Below are positions 9,636-18,516 of a stretch of DNA of 64,000 nt, piece by piece. The notes under the pieces were generated by a model, which was not told where the DNA came from, searched no databases, and saw only the letters and a list, made by a program, of their open reading frames with translations. Numbering within the stretch: the first letter of the stretch is position 1; each line of letters starts with the position of its first letter. The DNA comes from CAZMXP01 sp964570285. Lineage in GTDB: Bacteria; Planctomycetota; PLA2. Location: the NCBI GenBank assembly GCA_964570285.1, contig CAZMXP010000005.1:55297-119296 (forward strand), given 5' to 3'. The position numbers and the translations under genes are program-made.

Positions 9636-10564
9636 GGGAGCACCTCCGCGACCGCGCGCTCGGCGGCGCGCGCGAGGGAGCGCCGCCCGGCGAGGACCGC
9701 CTCGGCCTCCCGCGCGAGCACCTCCCCCGCCGCCGCGAGCAGCCGTTCCGAGGCCAGATCGGCGAACAGCCGGCGCAGCCGCTCCTCGGTGCCGCGGCGC
9801 CGGCGCAGCGCGAGCCGCCCCTCCGCACCAAGCCACGTCGCATGCGCGGCAAGCGCCTCGGCGAGGAGGCGCGCGCCGCCGGGCTCCTCGGCCCTCGTCA
9901 CTACGACCGGAGGCCGCCACGGGAGTTCGCGCCGCAGGTCGAGCATCGCCCCGAGCGCGCCGGCCAGCGCGTCCGCCCCCTCGCGGTCCCCCTTGTTCAC
10001 GCAGAGCACGTCCGCGATCTCGATCAGCCCCGCCTTCATCGCCTGCACCGCATCCCCGGATTCCGGGCTCAGCACGACCGCCACGCTGTCGGCGCTGGCC
10101 ATCACCTCGATCTCGGTCTGCCCGACGCCGACGGTCTCGACGAGAAGCACCGCGAAGCCGGCGGCGTCGAGCAGGTCGAGGGCGGCCGGCGCGGCGCGGG
10201 AGAGCCCGCCGCGGGCCCCGCGGCTCGCCAACGAGCGGAAGAAGACCCCGTCGTCCTGCGACGCCTCGCGGCCGAGGCGGTGGCGGTCGCCGAGCAGCGC
10301 GCCGCCGCTGAAGGGGCTCGTCGGATCGACGGCGACGACAGCCACCTTCGCCCCGGCTTCGCGCCAGCCTGCGACCAGACCCGAGACCAGAGTCGACTTG
10401 CCCGCTCCCGGCGGTCCGGTGATGCCGATCCGGCGGGCCCTCCCGACAAGGCCCGCGAGCGCGTCGAGCAGGTCGGCCCCCCCCGCCCCCCCACTCTCGA
10501 CCGCGCTCAGCCCCTGTGCCACCGCGCGGCGGTCGCCCCTGCGGATCGCGTCGAGGTCGCTCAT
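9632..10564 (-). CDS. meaB: MeaB/ArgK-type GTPase, mutase chaperone
   Basis: A G3E-family P-loop GTPase of 310 residues that loads and protects adenosylcobalamin on acyl-CoA mutases. Motifs: RIGITGPPGAGKSTL (Walker A), VAVDPTSPFSGGALLGDR (switch-like, family-specific), LVETVGVGQTEIEVM (Walker B and switch II), and VNKGD as the guanine-specificity NKxD. It is coupled at both ends: ATGA overlap with the preceding acyl-CoA dehydrogenase, GTGA overlap with the following B12 subunit. The genetic linkage strongly supports a working relationship with that subunit. Confidence 0.93.
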   Translation of the reverse strand: MSDLDAIRRGDRRAVAQGLSAVESGGAGGADLLDALAGLVGRARRIGITGPPGAGKSTLVSGLVAGWREAGAKVAVVAVDPTSPFSGGALLGDRHRLGREASQDDGVFFRSLASRGARGGLSRAAPAALDLLDAAGFAVLLVETVGVGQTEIEVMASADSVAVVLSPESGDAVQAMKAGLIEIADVLCVNKGDREGADALAGALGAMLDLRRELPWRPPVVVTRAEEPGGARLLAEALAAHATWLGAEGRLALRRRRGTEERLRRLFADLASERLLAAAGEVLAREAEAVLAGRRSLARAAERAVAEVLP

Positions 10565-11703
10565 CCGCGCAGGAGCTGGCGCGCGATGACGAGCTTCTGG
10601 ATCTCGGTCGTCCCCTCGTAGATCTCGGTGATGCGCGCGTCGCGGAAGTAGCGCTCCACCGGGAAGTCGGTGCAGTAGCCCGCGCCGCCGTGCACCTGCA
10701 CCGCCTCCTTCGCGCACCAGTTCGCCGCCCGCGACGCAAAGAGCTTGGCGACAGCGGCCTCGCGGACGTGGGGCTTGCCCTCGTCCTTGAGCGTCGCCGC
10801 GCGGTAGATGAGCAGCCGGCTGGCCTCGATGCGCGTCTCCATCTCGGCGAGCTTCCACTGGATCGGCTCGAACTCGGCGATCGGCCTGCCGAACTGCTGC
10901 CGCTCCTTCGCGTAGGCAAGCGACGACTCGAGGCAGGCCTCCATGATGCCCAGCGCCTGGCAGGCGATGCCGATGCGGCCACCGTCGAGGGTGTGCAGCG
11001 CCACCTTGAACCCCTCGTTGACCTCCCCGAGCAGGTTCGACGCGGGCACGCGCAGGCCGTCGAAGTGGAGCTGGACCGTCGACGAGGAGCGGATGCCGAG
11101 CTTCGGTTCCTTCTTGCCGACCGTGAAGCCGGGCCAAGAGGTCTCGATGACGAAGGCGGAGACGCCGCGGTTCCCGGCGTCGGGATCGGTGCGCGCGAAG
11201 AGCACGACGAGGTCGGCGCGGTCGCCGCTCGTGATCCACGCCTTGCTGCCGGAGATCACGAAGTCGTCGCCGTCGCGCACCGCCTTGCAGACGAGGTTGC
11301 CCGCGTCCGAACCGGCGCCAGTCTCGCTCAGCGCGTAGGCCCCCAGCCACTCGCCGCTCGCGAGCCGCGGCAGGTATCTCGCCTTCAGCGCCTCGGGGGC
11401 CCACGCGTTGATGCAGGAGCAGACAAGCGAGTTGTGCACGGAGAGCGTGACGCCGACGGAGGCGTCCACCTTGTTGATCTCGATCAGCGCGACCGAGAGC
11501 GCGAGATTCGACAGGCCGGCGCCGCCGAAACGCTCCGGCACGAGCAGCCCGAGCAGGCCGAGCGCCGCCGCCTTCTTGACCTGCTTCTCGGGGAACTCCT
11601 CGAGCTTGTCGCGCGCCGCCGCGCCCGGCCCGCACTCCTCGCGGGCGAACTCGCGCGCCATCGCGCGGATCGCCGCCACCTCTTCGCTCAGTTCGAAGTC
11701 CAT
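10561..11703 (-). CDS. Acyl-CoA dehydrogenase (butyryl-CoA-dehydrogenase-like)
   Basis: A 380-residue flavoenzyme. Motifs: YALSETGAGSDAGNLVCKA (FAD site), WITSGDRADL, RQQFGRPIAEFEPIQW, QVHGGAGYCTDFPVERYFRDARI and EIYEGTTEIQKLVIARQLL, with the catalytic Glu in YEGTTEI as in short-chain enzymes. It starts 8 bp after the 3-hydroxyacyl-CoA dehydrogenase stop and overlaps meaB by 4 bp. Next to thiolase and 3-hydroxybutyryl-CoA dehydrogenase it fits a C4 cycle, run either for butyrate/short-chain oxidation or in reverse. Distinguishing it from isovaleryl- or glutaryl-type enzymes needs phylogeny. Confidence 0.93.
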   Translation of the reverse strand: MDFELSEEVAAIRAMAREFAREECGPGAAARDKLEEFPEKQVKKAAALGLLGLLVPERFGGAGLSNLALSVALIEINKVDASVGVTLSVHNSLVCSCINAWAPEALKARYLPRLASGEWLGAYALSETGAGSDAGNLVCKAVRDGDDFVISGSKAWITSGDRADLVVLFARTDPDAGNRGVSAFVIETSWPGFTVGKKEPKLGIRSSSTVQLHFDGLRVPASNLLGEVNEGFKVALHTLDGGRIGIACQALGIMEACLESSLAYAKERQQFGRPIAEFEPIQWKLAEMETRIEASRLLIYRAATLKDEGKPHVREAAVAKLFASRAANWCAKEAVQVHGGAGYCTDFPVERYFRDARITEIYEGTTEIQKLVIARQLLRG

Positions 11704-11711
11704 CGTTTGCG

Positions 11712-12551
11712 CTACGGGTAGGAGTAGAAACCGCGCCCGGACTTGCGCCCGAGGTGGCCGGCCATGACCTTCTTCCGGAGGAGCGGGCAGGGGCGGTACT
11801 TGTCGTCGCCGAGGTCGCGGTGCAGAACCTCGAGGATCGCGAGGCAGACGTCGAGGCCGATGAAGTCCGCGAGCTGGATCGGGCCCATCGGGTGGGCCAT
11901 GCCGAGCTTCATCACCGTGTCGATCGCCTCCGCGGTCGCGACACCCTCGTGCAGGCAGAAGATCGCCTCGTTGAGCATCGGCAGCAGCACGCGGTTGCTG
12001 ACGAAGCCGGGCGAGTCGTTGACCTCGACCGGCGTCTTGCCGAGGCTCTCGGCCAGCGCGAAGACGCGCCGCGTCGTCTCGTCGCTCGTGTCGGCGCCGC
12101 GGATCACCTCGACGAGCTTCATGACCGGCACCGGGTTCATGAAGTGCATGCCGATGACCTTGTCGGGCCGCTTCGTCGCGGCGGCGATCTGCGTGATCCA
12201 GATCGAACTCGTGTTGCTCGCGAGAATGGCCGCCGGAGGCACGATCGCGTCGAGTTCGCGGAAGAGCTTCGCCTTGATCGCCGCATCCTCGAGGATCGCC
12301 TCGACGACGAGTTCCGCGCCGCCGAGGTCGCGCATCGACGTCGTGCCGCGCACGCGCCCCCGGACCCCCTGCGCATCGCCCTCGGTCATCGCGCCCTTCT
12401 TGACGAGGCGGTCAAGACTCTTCCCGATGGCGGAAATGCCCCGGCCCACCGCCGCGTCGTCGAGATCCACGAGCACGACCTCGTGGCCGCAGGCCGCGAA
12501 GACCTGCGCGATGCCGTTGCCCATCGTGCCGGCGCCGACGACCCCGAGCAT
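11712..12551 (-). CDS. 3-hydroxybutyryl-CoA dehydrogenase
   Basis: NAD(P)-dependent oxidation of 3-hydroxyacyl-CoA, 279 residues. The protein opens directly with MLGVVGAGTMGNGIAQVFAA (dinucleotide fold), then EAILEDAAIK, LASNTSSIWITQIA, and GMHFMNPVPVMKLVEVI, which carries the catalytic His-Glu pair. NDSPGFVSNRVLLPMLNEA and GMAHPMGPIQLADFIGLDVC complete the C-terminal domain. The length matches the stand-alone Hbd class, with no fused hydratase. The stop of the upstream thiolase and this ATG share one base (TGATG), so the two are translationally coupled. Confidence 0.95.
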   Translation of the reverse strand: MLGVVGAGTMGNGIAQVFAACGHEVVLVDLDDAAVGRGISAIGKSLDRLVKKGAMTEGDAQGVRGRVRGTTSMRDLGGAELVVEAILEDAAIKAKLFRELDAIVPPAAILASNTSSIWITQIAAATKRPDKVIGMHFMNPVPVMKLVEVIRGADTSDETTRRVFALAESLGKTPVEVNDSPGFVSNRVLLPMLNEAIFCLHEGVATAEAIDTVMKLGMAHPMGPIQLADFIGLDVCLAILEVLHRDLGDDKYRPCPLLRKKVMAGHLGRKSGRGFYSYP

Positions 12552-13735
12552 CAGACGCGCTCCACCGACAACGCGACCGCGTTGCCGCCGCCGAGGCAGA
12601 GGGAGGCGAGGCCGGTCGACGCCCTGCGGTCGGCCATCGCGTGCAGCAGCGTCACGAGCACGCGGGCGCCGGAGGCGCCGATGGGATGGCCGAGCGCGAC
12701 GGCGCCGCCGTGGACGTTCACCCGCGCGGGGTCGAAGCCGAGTTCCCGCGTCACCGCGCACGCCTGCGCCGAGAACGCCTCGTTGAGCTCGACCAGTTCG
12801 TAGTCCTTCGCCGTCGTGCCGCGCCTCTTGTGCAGGATCTTGACCGCTTCCACCGGCGCCATCATGACCCACTTGGGCTCGACGCCGCCGGTCGCGTAGC
12901 CGGTGATGCGGGCGAGCGGCTTGAGCCCCAGCGCCTTCGCGCGCGCCTCCTCCATGACGACCAGCGCCGCGGCGCCGTCGCTCAACTGCGACGCGTTGCC
13001 GGCGGTCACCGTCCCCCCCTCCTTCTTGAAGGCGGGCCGGAGCTTGCCGAGCCCCTCCGCGGTCGAGTCGGCGCGCACGCCCTCGTCCGAGTCGAAGCGC
13101 ACGGGATCGCCCTTCCTCTGCGGCAACATCACCGGCGCGATCTCCGTCTTGAACTTCCCGGCGGCGATCGCCGCCGCCGCCTTGCGGTGGCTCGCCGCGG
13201 CGAACTCGTCCTGCGCCCCCCGCGTGACGTCGTACTTCGCGGCGACGAGTTCCGCGGTGTTGCCCATGTGGAAGTCCTCGTAGACGTCCCAGAGCCCGTC
13301 GGCCACCATCGAGTCGGTCACCTCGCCGTGGCCGAGGCGCAGCCCTTCGCGCGCGTTGCGCAGCAGGTAGGGCGCGTTCGTCATCGACTCCATGCCGCCC
13401 GCGACGAAGATGTCGCCGTCGCCCGCCTTGATCGCCTGCGCCGCGAGCATGACCGACTTGAGGCCGCTGCCGCAGACCTTGTTGACGGTGAACGCCGCGA
13501 CCGTGGGCGGCAACCCCGCCTTCAGCGCCGCCTGCCGTGCGGGGTTTTGCCCGACGCCCGCTTGCAGTACGTTGCCGAGGATCACCTCGTCCACCTGCTC
13601 GGGCCTAAGGCCCGCCCGCTCAAGGGCGGCCTTCACGACGACGGCGCCGAGGGCGGGGGCGGTCATCGCGGAGAGCGCCCCCTGGAACTTGCCGATCGCG
13701 GTCCGCGCCGCCGAAACGATGACTGCCTGTCTCAT
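12551..13735 (-). CDS. Acetyl-CoA acetyltransferase (thiolase)
   Basis: A 394-residue degradative/biosynthetic thiolase. The nucleophilic Cys is in NKVCGSGLKSVM (about residue 88). ELNEAFSAQACAV supplies the NEAF motif, NVHGGAVALGHPIGASGARVL holds the catalytic His, and GLASLCLGGGNAVALSVE carries the second Cys near the C-terminus. It is the first gene of the six-gene minus-strand operon that continues to 8016. The 167 bp upstream, to the SIS gene stop, should hold the operon promoter, but no convincing hexamers are visible. An enoyl-CoA hydratase is missing from the set. Confidence 0.95.
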   Translation of the reverse strand: MRQAVIVSAARTAIGKFQGALSAMTAPALGAVVVKAALERAGLRPEQVDEVILGNVLQAGVGQNPARQAALKAGLPPTVAAFTVNKVCGSGLKSVMLAAQAIKAGDGDIFVAGGMESMTNAPYLLRNAREGLRLGHGEVTDSMVADGLWDVYEDFHMGNTAELVAAKYDVTRGAQDEFAAASHRKAAAAIAAGKFKTEIAPVMLPQRKGDPVRFDSDEGVRADSTAEGLGKLRPAFKKEGGTVTAGNASQLSDGAAALVVMEEARAKALGLKPLARITGYATGGVEPKWVMMAPVEAVKILHKRRGTTAKDYELVELNEAFSAQACAVTRELGFDPARVNVHGGAVALGHPIGASGARVLVTLLHAMADRRASTGLASLCLGGGNAVALSVERV

Positions 13736-13902
13736 GGTGCTCCCGCCCAGGGCCTCTGGGCCGCCCTATCCTCAGTGTGCAGGGCGGAGGGGTCAAGAAT
13801 GCCATCCGGAAAAGCGGCCCAAGCCGCGGCCTAGCGGAGGAGCTTGTCCGGGCCGGAGGCCCCTGCCCCCCCCCGGCCCCCCCCCGATCCCCGGACAAAC
13901 GC

Positions 13903-14427
13903 CTACGGCAAGTTGCTATGCACCCTCTCCATATCCTCCGGCGTCTTCCCGAGGTCGGACATCAGGTGCAGCACGAGCGCGTCGAGATAGAGCAAGAGCG
14001 CCTGCTCGAAGAGCGAACCCATCGGCTGCGGCGTCTCGACCCGGGCGAGCTCGATCGGCAGGCGCAGCACGAAATCGGCGTCTTTCGCGAGCGGGGAGGC
14101 GCGCTGGCCGCTCAGGATCGCCACCCGGGCGCCTTGGCGCCGCGCGAGGCGGACGGCGTGGTGGAGGAAGGGGGAGACTCCGGTCCGGGAGCAGACCACG
14201 AGCAGGTCCTTCGAGCCGATGGCCGGGGTCGTCGTGTCGCCGACGATGGTCGCGTCGCGGCCTAGGTGGACAAGGCGCATCCCGAACATCCGGGCAACGA
14301 GGCCCGACCGCCCGAGGCCGTAGAGGAAGACGCGGGGCGCCCCGAGGAGGAGCTTCAGGAACTGGCGCGTCTTCGTCTCCGAGACGGCGCCGAGGATGCG
14401 CTCGAGGTCTTTGAAGTGGGACTGCAT
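13903..14427 (-). CDS. SIS-domain sugar-phosphate isomerase (6-phospho-3-hexuloisomerase-like)
   Basis: A 174-residue single SIS domain: FLYGLGRSGLVARMFGMRLVHLG (phosphosugar loop), VCSRTGVSPFLHHAVRLARRQGARVAILSG, and the C-terminal helices with MGSLFEQALLLYLDALVLHLM. Size and the GSLFEQ segment match HxlB/PHI-type isomerases of the ribulose-monophosphate pathway. KpsF and GmhA relatives are alternatives. No hexulose-phosphate synthase is adjacent. It is divergent from the Nudix-HD gene, with only 33 bp between the starts, so the promoters must overlap. Confidence 0.8.
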   Translation of the reverse strand: MQSHFKDLERILGAVSETKTRQFLKLLLGAPRVFLYGLGRSGLVARMFGMRLVHLGRDATIVGDTTTPAIGSKDLLVVCSRTGVSPFLHHAVRLARRQGARVAILSGQRASPLAKDADFVLRLPIELARVETPQPMGSLFEQALLLYLDALVLHLMSDLGKTPEDMERVHSNLP

Positions 14428-14460
14428 GGCGGCGGCGCGGGATTATAAGCTTGCGGCCCG

Positions 14461-15426
14461 ATGGAAGTGCGCGCAGCCGGCCTCGTCCTCTTCCGCCGGG
14501 AGGCGGGGGGCCACCGCTACCTGCTGCTGACGAACGCGCGGCATGGTGACGTAGGCCTGCCGAAAGGCCATGCGGAGCCGGGGGAAGGGGAGATCGCGAC
14601 CGCGCTGCGGGAGACATGGGAGGAGACCGGGATCCGCCCCGCAAGGGTCTGCCGCCACTTTCGGAGGGAGGTGCGCTATCCGGTCGGCGCCGGCACGAAG
14701 TCCGTCGTCTACTTCGCGGCGGAGGCGGCTTCGGAGCGGGTGCGCCTTTCGGCGGAGCATTCGCACGGCGCCTGGCTGAACTTGGAGGAGGCCCTCGCCA
14801 CGCTGCACCACGAGAGCCTCCGGACGGTCCTCCGCGAGGCGTCCATCTACCTGAAGGATCCGCTCCTGCGGCGGGGCCTGCAGCCGGCGGCGGCCGAGGC
14901 GCTGCTCGTCGAATTGGTGGGGTCCGGGGCCCCGGTCGTAGCTCATACGGCCGCCGTCGTCGCGATGGCGCGCACCCTCGCCGAGATCTGGGGGGGCCTC
15001 GATGCGAGTTTCGTCGCTGCCGCCGCGTGGGTGCATGACATCGGCCGCTCGGTGACCCACGGCACCGAGCACACGCTGGAGGGTTTCCGCCTCCTCGTCG
15101 CCCGCGGCCTCGGCGGATATGCGGCCCCTTGTCTGAGCCACTTCACGAAGGGGCGCCCCCGGGCGGCGTGCGGCCCCTTCGGCGACGCCCTCTGGGCCGC
15201 CTGCGATCTCGACACCTTCGAGGTCGAGGAGCGGCTCATCGCGCTCGCCGACTTCCTCGCCGCGGGCGACCGGCGCGTCACGCTGGAGGAGCGCCACCGC
15301 GACCTCACGGCGCGCTATGGCCGCTCCGACTTCCTCGACGGCAGCCTCGAGATCTCGCGCCGCCTGAAGGCGGAATGGGAGGGGCGCACGGGGAGGGATC
15401 TCTACCGGGAGCTTCGTTGCGGCTGA
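14461..15426 (+). CDS. Nudix hydrolase fused to HD-domain phosphohydrolase
   Basis: A 321-residue two-domain protein. Residues 1-135 are Nudix: LPKGHAEPGEGEIATALRETWEETGI fits the GX5EX7REUXEEXGU box exactly, and the fold resembles diadenosine-tetraphosphate (Ap4A) hydrolases. Residues about 150-300 are HD-type: VVAHTAAVVAMARTLAEI gives the first His, VAAAAWVHDIGRSVTHGTEH the HD pair, LSHFTKGRP another His, and ADFLAAGDRRV the distal Asp. All metal ligands appear present, so both domains could be active. Joint action on a dinucleotide or signalling nucleotide is inference. The gene starts at an ATG 33 bp from the divergent SIS gene. Confidence 0.85.
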   Translation: MEVRAAGLVLFRREAGGHRYLLLTNARHGDVGLPKGHAEPGEGEIATALRETWEETGIRPARVCRHFRREVRYPVGAGTKSVVYFAAEAASERVRLSAEHSHGAWLNLEEALATLHHESLRTVLREASIYLKDPLLRRGLQPAAAEALLVELVGSGAPVVAHTAAVVAMARTLAEIWGGLDASFVAAAAWVHDIGRSVTHGTEHTLEGFRLLVARGLGGYAAPCLSHFTKGRPRAACGPFGDALWAACDLDTFEVEERLIALADFLAAGDRRVTLEERHRDLTARYGRSDFLDGSLEISRRLKAEWEGRTGRDLYRELRCG

Positions 15427-15671
15427 CCCCGCGCCATCGGCCTCCGAGATCGGCGGGCGCCAGGGCCGGGCTGCTCGCCCTCGTCGATCAGGTCTACGCG
15501 ATCGAAGGGGCGGACGTCGCGCATGCGAAGTCCATCGTGTCGAGCCGCCGGCCGGTCTCCGCCCGCGACGCCCTGCACATCGCCGTGATGGAGCGCGCGG
15601 GCGTCAAGAGGATCCTCAGCTTCGACTCCGACTTCGACCGCTACCCCGGCATCGAGCGCATGGGCCGGTGA
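15423..15671 (+). pseudogene. PIN-domain (VapC-like) toxin remnant, C-terminal half only
   Basis: From about 15459 the frame reads LLALVDQVYAIEGADVAHAKSIV, then SARDALHIAVMERAGVKRILSFDSDFDRYPGIERM, which is the C-terminal half of a VapC-type PIN nuclease with its third and fourth acidic residues (ARDALH, SFDSDFD). The N-terminal part with the first conserved Asp is missing. The upstream sequence is the end of the Nudix-HD gene, which the remnant abuts, and no antitoxin is adjacent. Truncation by recombination at the junction is the simplest reading. Confidence 0.7.
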
Positions 15672-15839
15672 TCCTCGGCGGCGAAGCGACGCGGACTCCG
15701 ATGCGTCGCGCGAGCGGCGATCACGCCCGGGCGGCAGCCCGGCCCCGCGCCGCCCGACGCCCCCGCCACCCCCCTCCCTGCACCCACGGAAAGGTGAGGA
15801 GAGGCCCATTTCCTTGATCTGTCCGCGCCTCCGGCCACC

Positions 15840-17842
15840 ATGCAGGCGATGCGGGAATTCAAGGAGGCCGTCGCCGACGCCGCCGCCAAGGCGGGCCTCG
15901 ACCGCGCGCTCGCGCTCGAGTCGGTCACGGTGCCGCGCGAGCGCGAGCGCGCGGACCTTTCGCTGCCCTGCTTCAAGCTCGGCAAGCCGCCCCAGGAGGT
16001 CGCGAAGCGGATCGCGCTGGCCTTCGTGCCCGGGGAGATCCTCGCGTCGGCGGAGGCGGCTGGCCCCTTCGTCAACTTCCGCTTCGAGCGCACGGCCGCG
16101 ACCCGGCTGGTCCTCGGCGCGGTGGGCCCCGCGTTCGGGCGCACGGACTTCGGCCGCGGCCGGTGCGTCGTCATCGACTACGGCTCGCCGAACATCGCCA
16201 AGCCGCTCCTCTTCCACCACCTGCGTTCGGCGGTCATCGGGCAGGCGCTCTGCCGGCTGCACCGCTTCTGCGGCTATGAAGTCGTCGGCCTCAACTACCT
16301 CGGCGACGTCGGCACCGCGTTCGGCAAGCTGATGGTCGGCTTCCGGCGCTTCGGCGAGGCCACGACCGCGGATGCGCTGAACGAGACCTACGTGAAGGCG
16401 AGCGCGCTCTGCTCGGAGGACGAGAGCGCGATGGCCGAGGCGCGCGAGTGGGCGCGAAAGCTCGAAGAGGACGATCCGACCGCGAAGCGGCTCTGGGAGG
16501 GGGCGCGCCGCATCTCCCTCGAAGGCTTCAAGGAGGTCTACGACTGGCTCGGCATCCGCCACGACGTCGTCGACGGCGAGCAGATGTACGTGAAGCCCGC
16601 GACGGCGCTGATCGAGCGGCTGCTCGCCGAGGGAAAGGCGCGCGAATCGGAAGGCGCGGTCGTGCTCGAGCCGTCCGATCCCAAGCTGGGCGTCCTGCTC
16701 CTGCGCAAGAGCGACGGCGCGACGCTCTACCAGACGCGCGACCTCGCCGCGGCGATCGACCGCCAGCGGCGCTACGGCTTCGCGCGCATGCTCTACGTCG
16801 TCGACATCGCGCAGGAACTCCACTTCCAGCAGCTCTTCAGCGGCCTTCTGGCGCTCGGCCATCCGTGGGCCCGCGACTGCCGCCACGTCGCCTTCGGCCA
16901 GGTGCTGATGGGCGGCAAGCGCGCGAAGACGCGCGAGGGGAGAGGCGTGCTGCTCACGGAGGTGCTGCGCGAGGGCGAGCGCCGCGCCGCGAAGATCATC
17001 CGCGAGAAGAACGCCGACCTCGCGAACGCCGACGAGGTCGCGAAGGCGGTCGGCGTCGCGGCGGTGGTCTTCACCGACCTCGGGCTTCTCGTGCGCAAGG
17101 ACATCCACTTCGACTGGGACGAGATCCTCTCGTTCGACGGCAGGACCGGTCCCTACCTGCAGTACGTCCACGCCTCGGCGTCGAGCATCCTGAGGAAGGC
17201 CGGGGGGCCCGGGGGGGCGGAGCGAAGCGGAGTCCCCCCCGAGCAATCCGGCGGGCCCGNNNNNNNNNNNNNNNNNNNNNNNNNNNNNNNNNNNNNNNNN
17301 NNNNNNNNNNNNNNNNNNNNNNNNNNNNNNNNNNNNNNNNNNNNNNNNNNNNNNNNNNNGGGCCCGGGGGGGCGGAGCGAAGCGGAGTCCCCCCCGAGCA
17401 ATCCGGCGGGCCCGAGGGGGCGGAGCGAAGCGAAGTCCCCCCCGAGCAATCCGGGGGGCCCGACGCCCGCTCCGCGGGCTATGGGCCCCGAGGGGCCCGG
17501 CGGGGAGAGGGCTCGAGGGAAGGGGAGGGGTCCGGGGAGGGAGATGGTCCGCTGCTGAAGCACGACCTCGAGTGGGATCTCGTCCGTCGGCTTGCCGAGT
17601 GGCCGGAGGTGGTGGCGAAGGCGTGCGAGGAGTGCGAGCCGAGCCTCGTCTCCGCGCACCTCTACGACCTGGCGCGCGAGTTTCGCAGCTACCACACGGC
17701 GGGCGCGCGGGACGCGACGCTGCGCGTGCTCGTCGAGGATGCCGCGCTGCGCGCCGCGCGCCTGCGGCTTGTCGCCGCGGTGCAGTCCAATCTCGCGATC
17801 GGCCTCGAGCTGCTCGGGATCGCCGCACTGGAGGAGATGTGA
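15840..17842 (+). CDS. argS: Arginyl-tRNA synthetase, interrupted by scaffold gap and coding minisatellite
   Basis: Class I synthetase charging tRNA-Arg. The N-terminal frame from ATG 15840 has the Arg-S additional domain, the HIGH-equivalent DYGSPNIAKPLLFHHLRSAVIGQAL, GDVGTAFGKL, and the GQVLMGGKRAKTREG loop, up to YLQYVHASASSILRKAGG near 17200. The DALR anticodon-binding domain resumes as LKHDLEWDLVRRLAEWPEVV and ends with LAIGLELLGIAALEEM at 17842, but in a different frame relative to the upstream part. Between them lie 16-residue repeats (AERSGVPPEQSGGPEG-like) and 100 Ns. The repeats read identically in both frames, so the frame change is a gap-size artefact. The stop overlaps apt as GTGA. 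Confidence 0.9.
17202..17459 (+). repeat. 48-bp coding tandem repeat (minisatellite) inside argS
   Basis: GC-rich units containing GGCGGAGCGAAGCGGAG and CCCCCCGAGCAATCCGG recur with a 48-bp period. Unit anchors are at 17217, 17372 and 17420, with the assembly gap between the first two. 48 bp is 16 codons, so copy-number change preserves frame. The encoded unit is hydrophilic, rich in Gly, Pro, Ser and Glu. It sits exactly between the catalytic core and the anticodon-binding domain. A further low-complexity Gly/Arg/Glu linker (17460-17550) follows before the DALR domain. Confidence 0.85.
17260..17359. other. Assembly gap of 100 N
   Basis: Exactly 100 unresolved bases, a common fixed-size scaffold gap. 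Its true length is probably not 100. The repeat anchors either side are 155 bp apart, which is not a multiple of 48 or of 3. An intact argS requires a gap length congruent to 101 modulo 3. Pure repeat continuation predicts 41, 89, 137 and so on. Confidence 0.95.
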
Positions 17843-18369
17843 GCCTCGCGCAGGAAGTCGCCAATCGGATCCGGGACGTCCCCGACTTCCCGAAGCCGGG
17901 CATCCTCTTCAAGGACATCACGCCGCTGCTCGCGGACGGGCCGCTCTTCGAGCGGGTCACCGACTGGATGGTCGAGCAGTACCGGAGCCAGAGGCCGACC
18001 CATGTGATCGGCATCGAGAGCCGCGGTTTCCTGTTCGGGGCCCCGGTGGCCCACCGCCTCGGCGCGGGTTTCGTGCCCGCGCGCAAGCCGGGCAAGCTGC
18101 CGTGGAAGACCGAGCGCGTCACCTACGCGCTGGAGTACGGCGTCGATGCGCTCGAGATCCACGAGGACGCCTTCGGCAACGGGGACCGGGTGCTCATCGT
18201 CGATGACCTGCTCGCGACCGGCGGCACCGCGAAGGCGGCCTGCACGCTCGTCGAGAAACTCGGGGGCGACCTCATCGGCGTCTGCATCGTCGTCGAACTC
18301 GCCTTCCTGAAGGGTCGCGAACGCCTCGGCAAAGTCCCCGCCCGGGCGCTGGTCCGCTACGAGAGCTGA
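17839..18369 (+). CDS. apt: Adenine phosphoribosyltransferase
   Basis: Makes AMP from adenine and PRPP in purine salvage, 176 residues, the normal family length. Motifs: FPKPGILFKDITPLLAD at the N-terminus, VIGIESRGFLFGAPVAHRLGAGFVPARKPGKLPW (family loop and hood), and RVLIVDDLLATGGTAKAA, the PRPP-binding signature. The GTG start at 17839 overlaps the argS stop (GTGA) and sets the frame. The last 105 bp of the gene (18265-18369) are duplicated about 1 kb downstream at 19281-19385. Confidence 0.95.
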   Translation: MSLAQEVANRIRDVPDFPKPGILFKDITPLLADGPLFERVTDWMVEQYRSQRPTHVIGIESRGFLFGAPVAHRLGAGFVPARKPGKLPWKTERVTYALEYGVDALEIHEDAFGNGDRVLIVDDLLATGGTAKAACTLVEKLGGDLIGVCIVVELAFLKGRERLGKVPARALVRYES

Positions 18370-18516
18370 GTCCTCCCTCCCGGCGCGACGATACCGCCGG
18401 CAGCTCCTTGGCGAGAGAGAGCCCGCGTGCGCAGGAATGCTGGGGGAGGGATGAGGATCTCCGCCGGGAAGCTATAACCCACGGGCACGCTGCTCAATCA
18501 CGCGCGGGAACGCCCA

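Noticed and set aside
17202..17463. CRISPR array
   Set aside because: The 48-bp units are contiguous, coding and without unique spacers; no cas genes are present.
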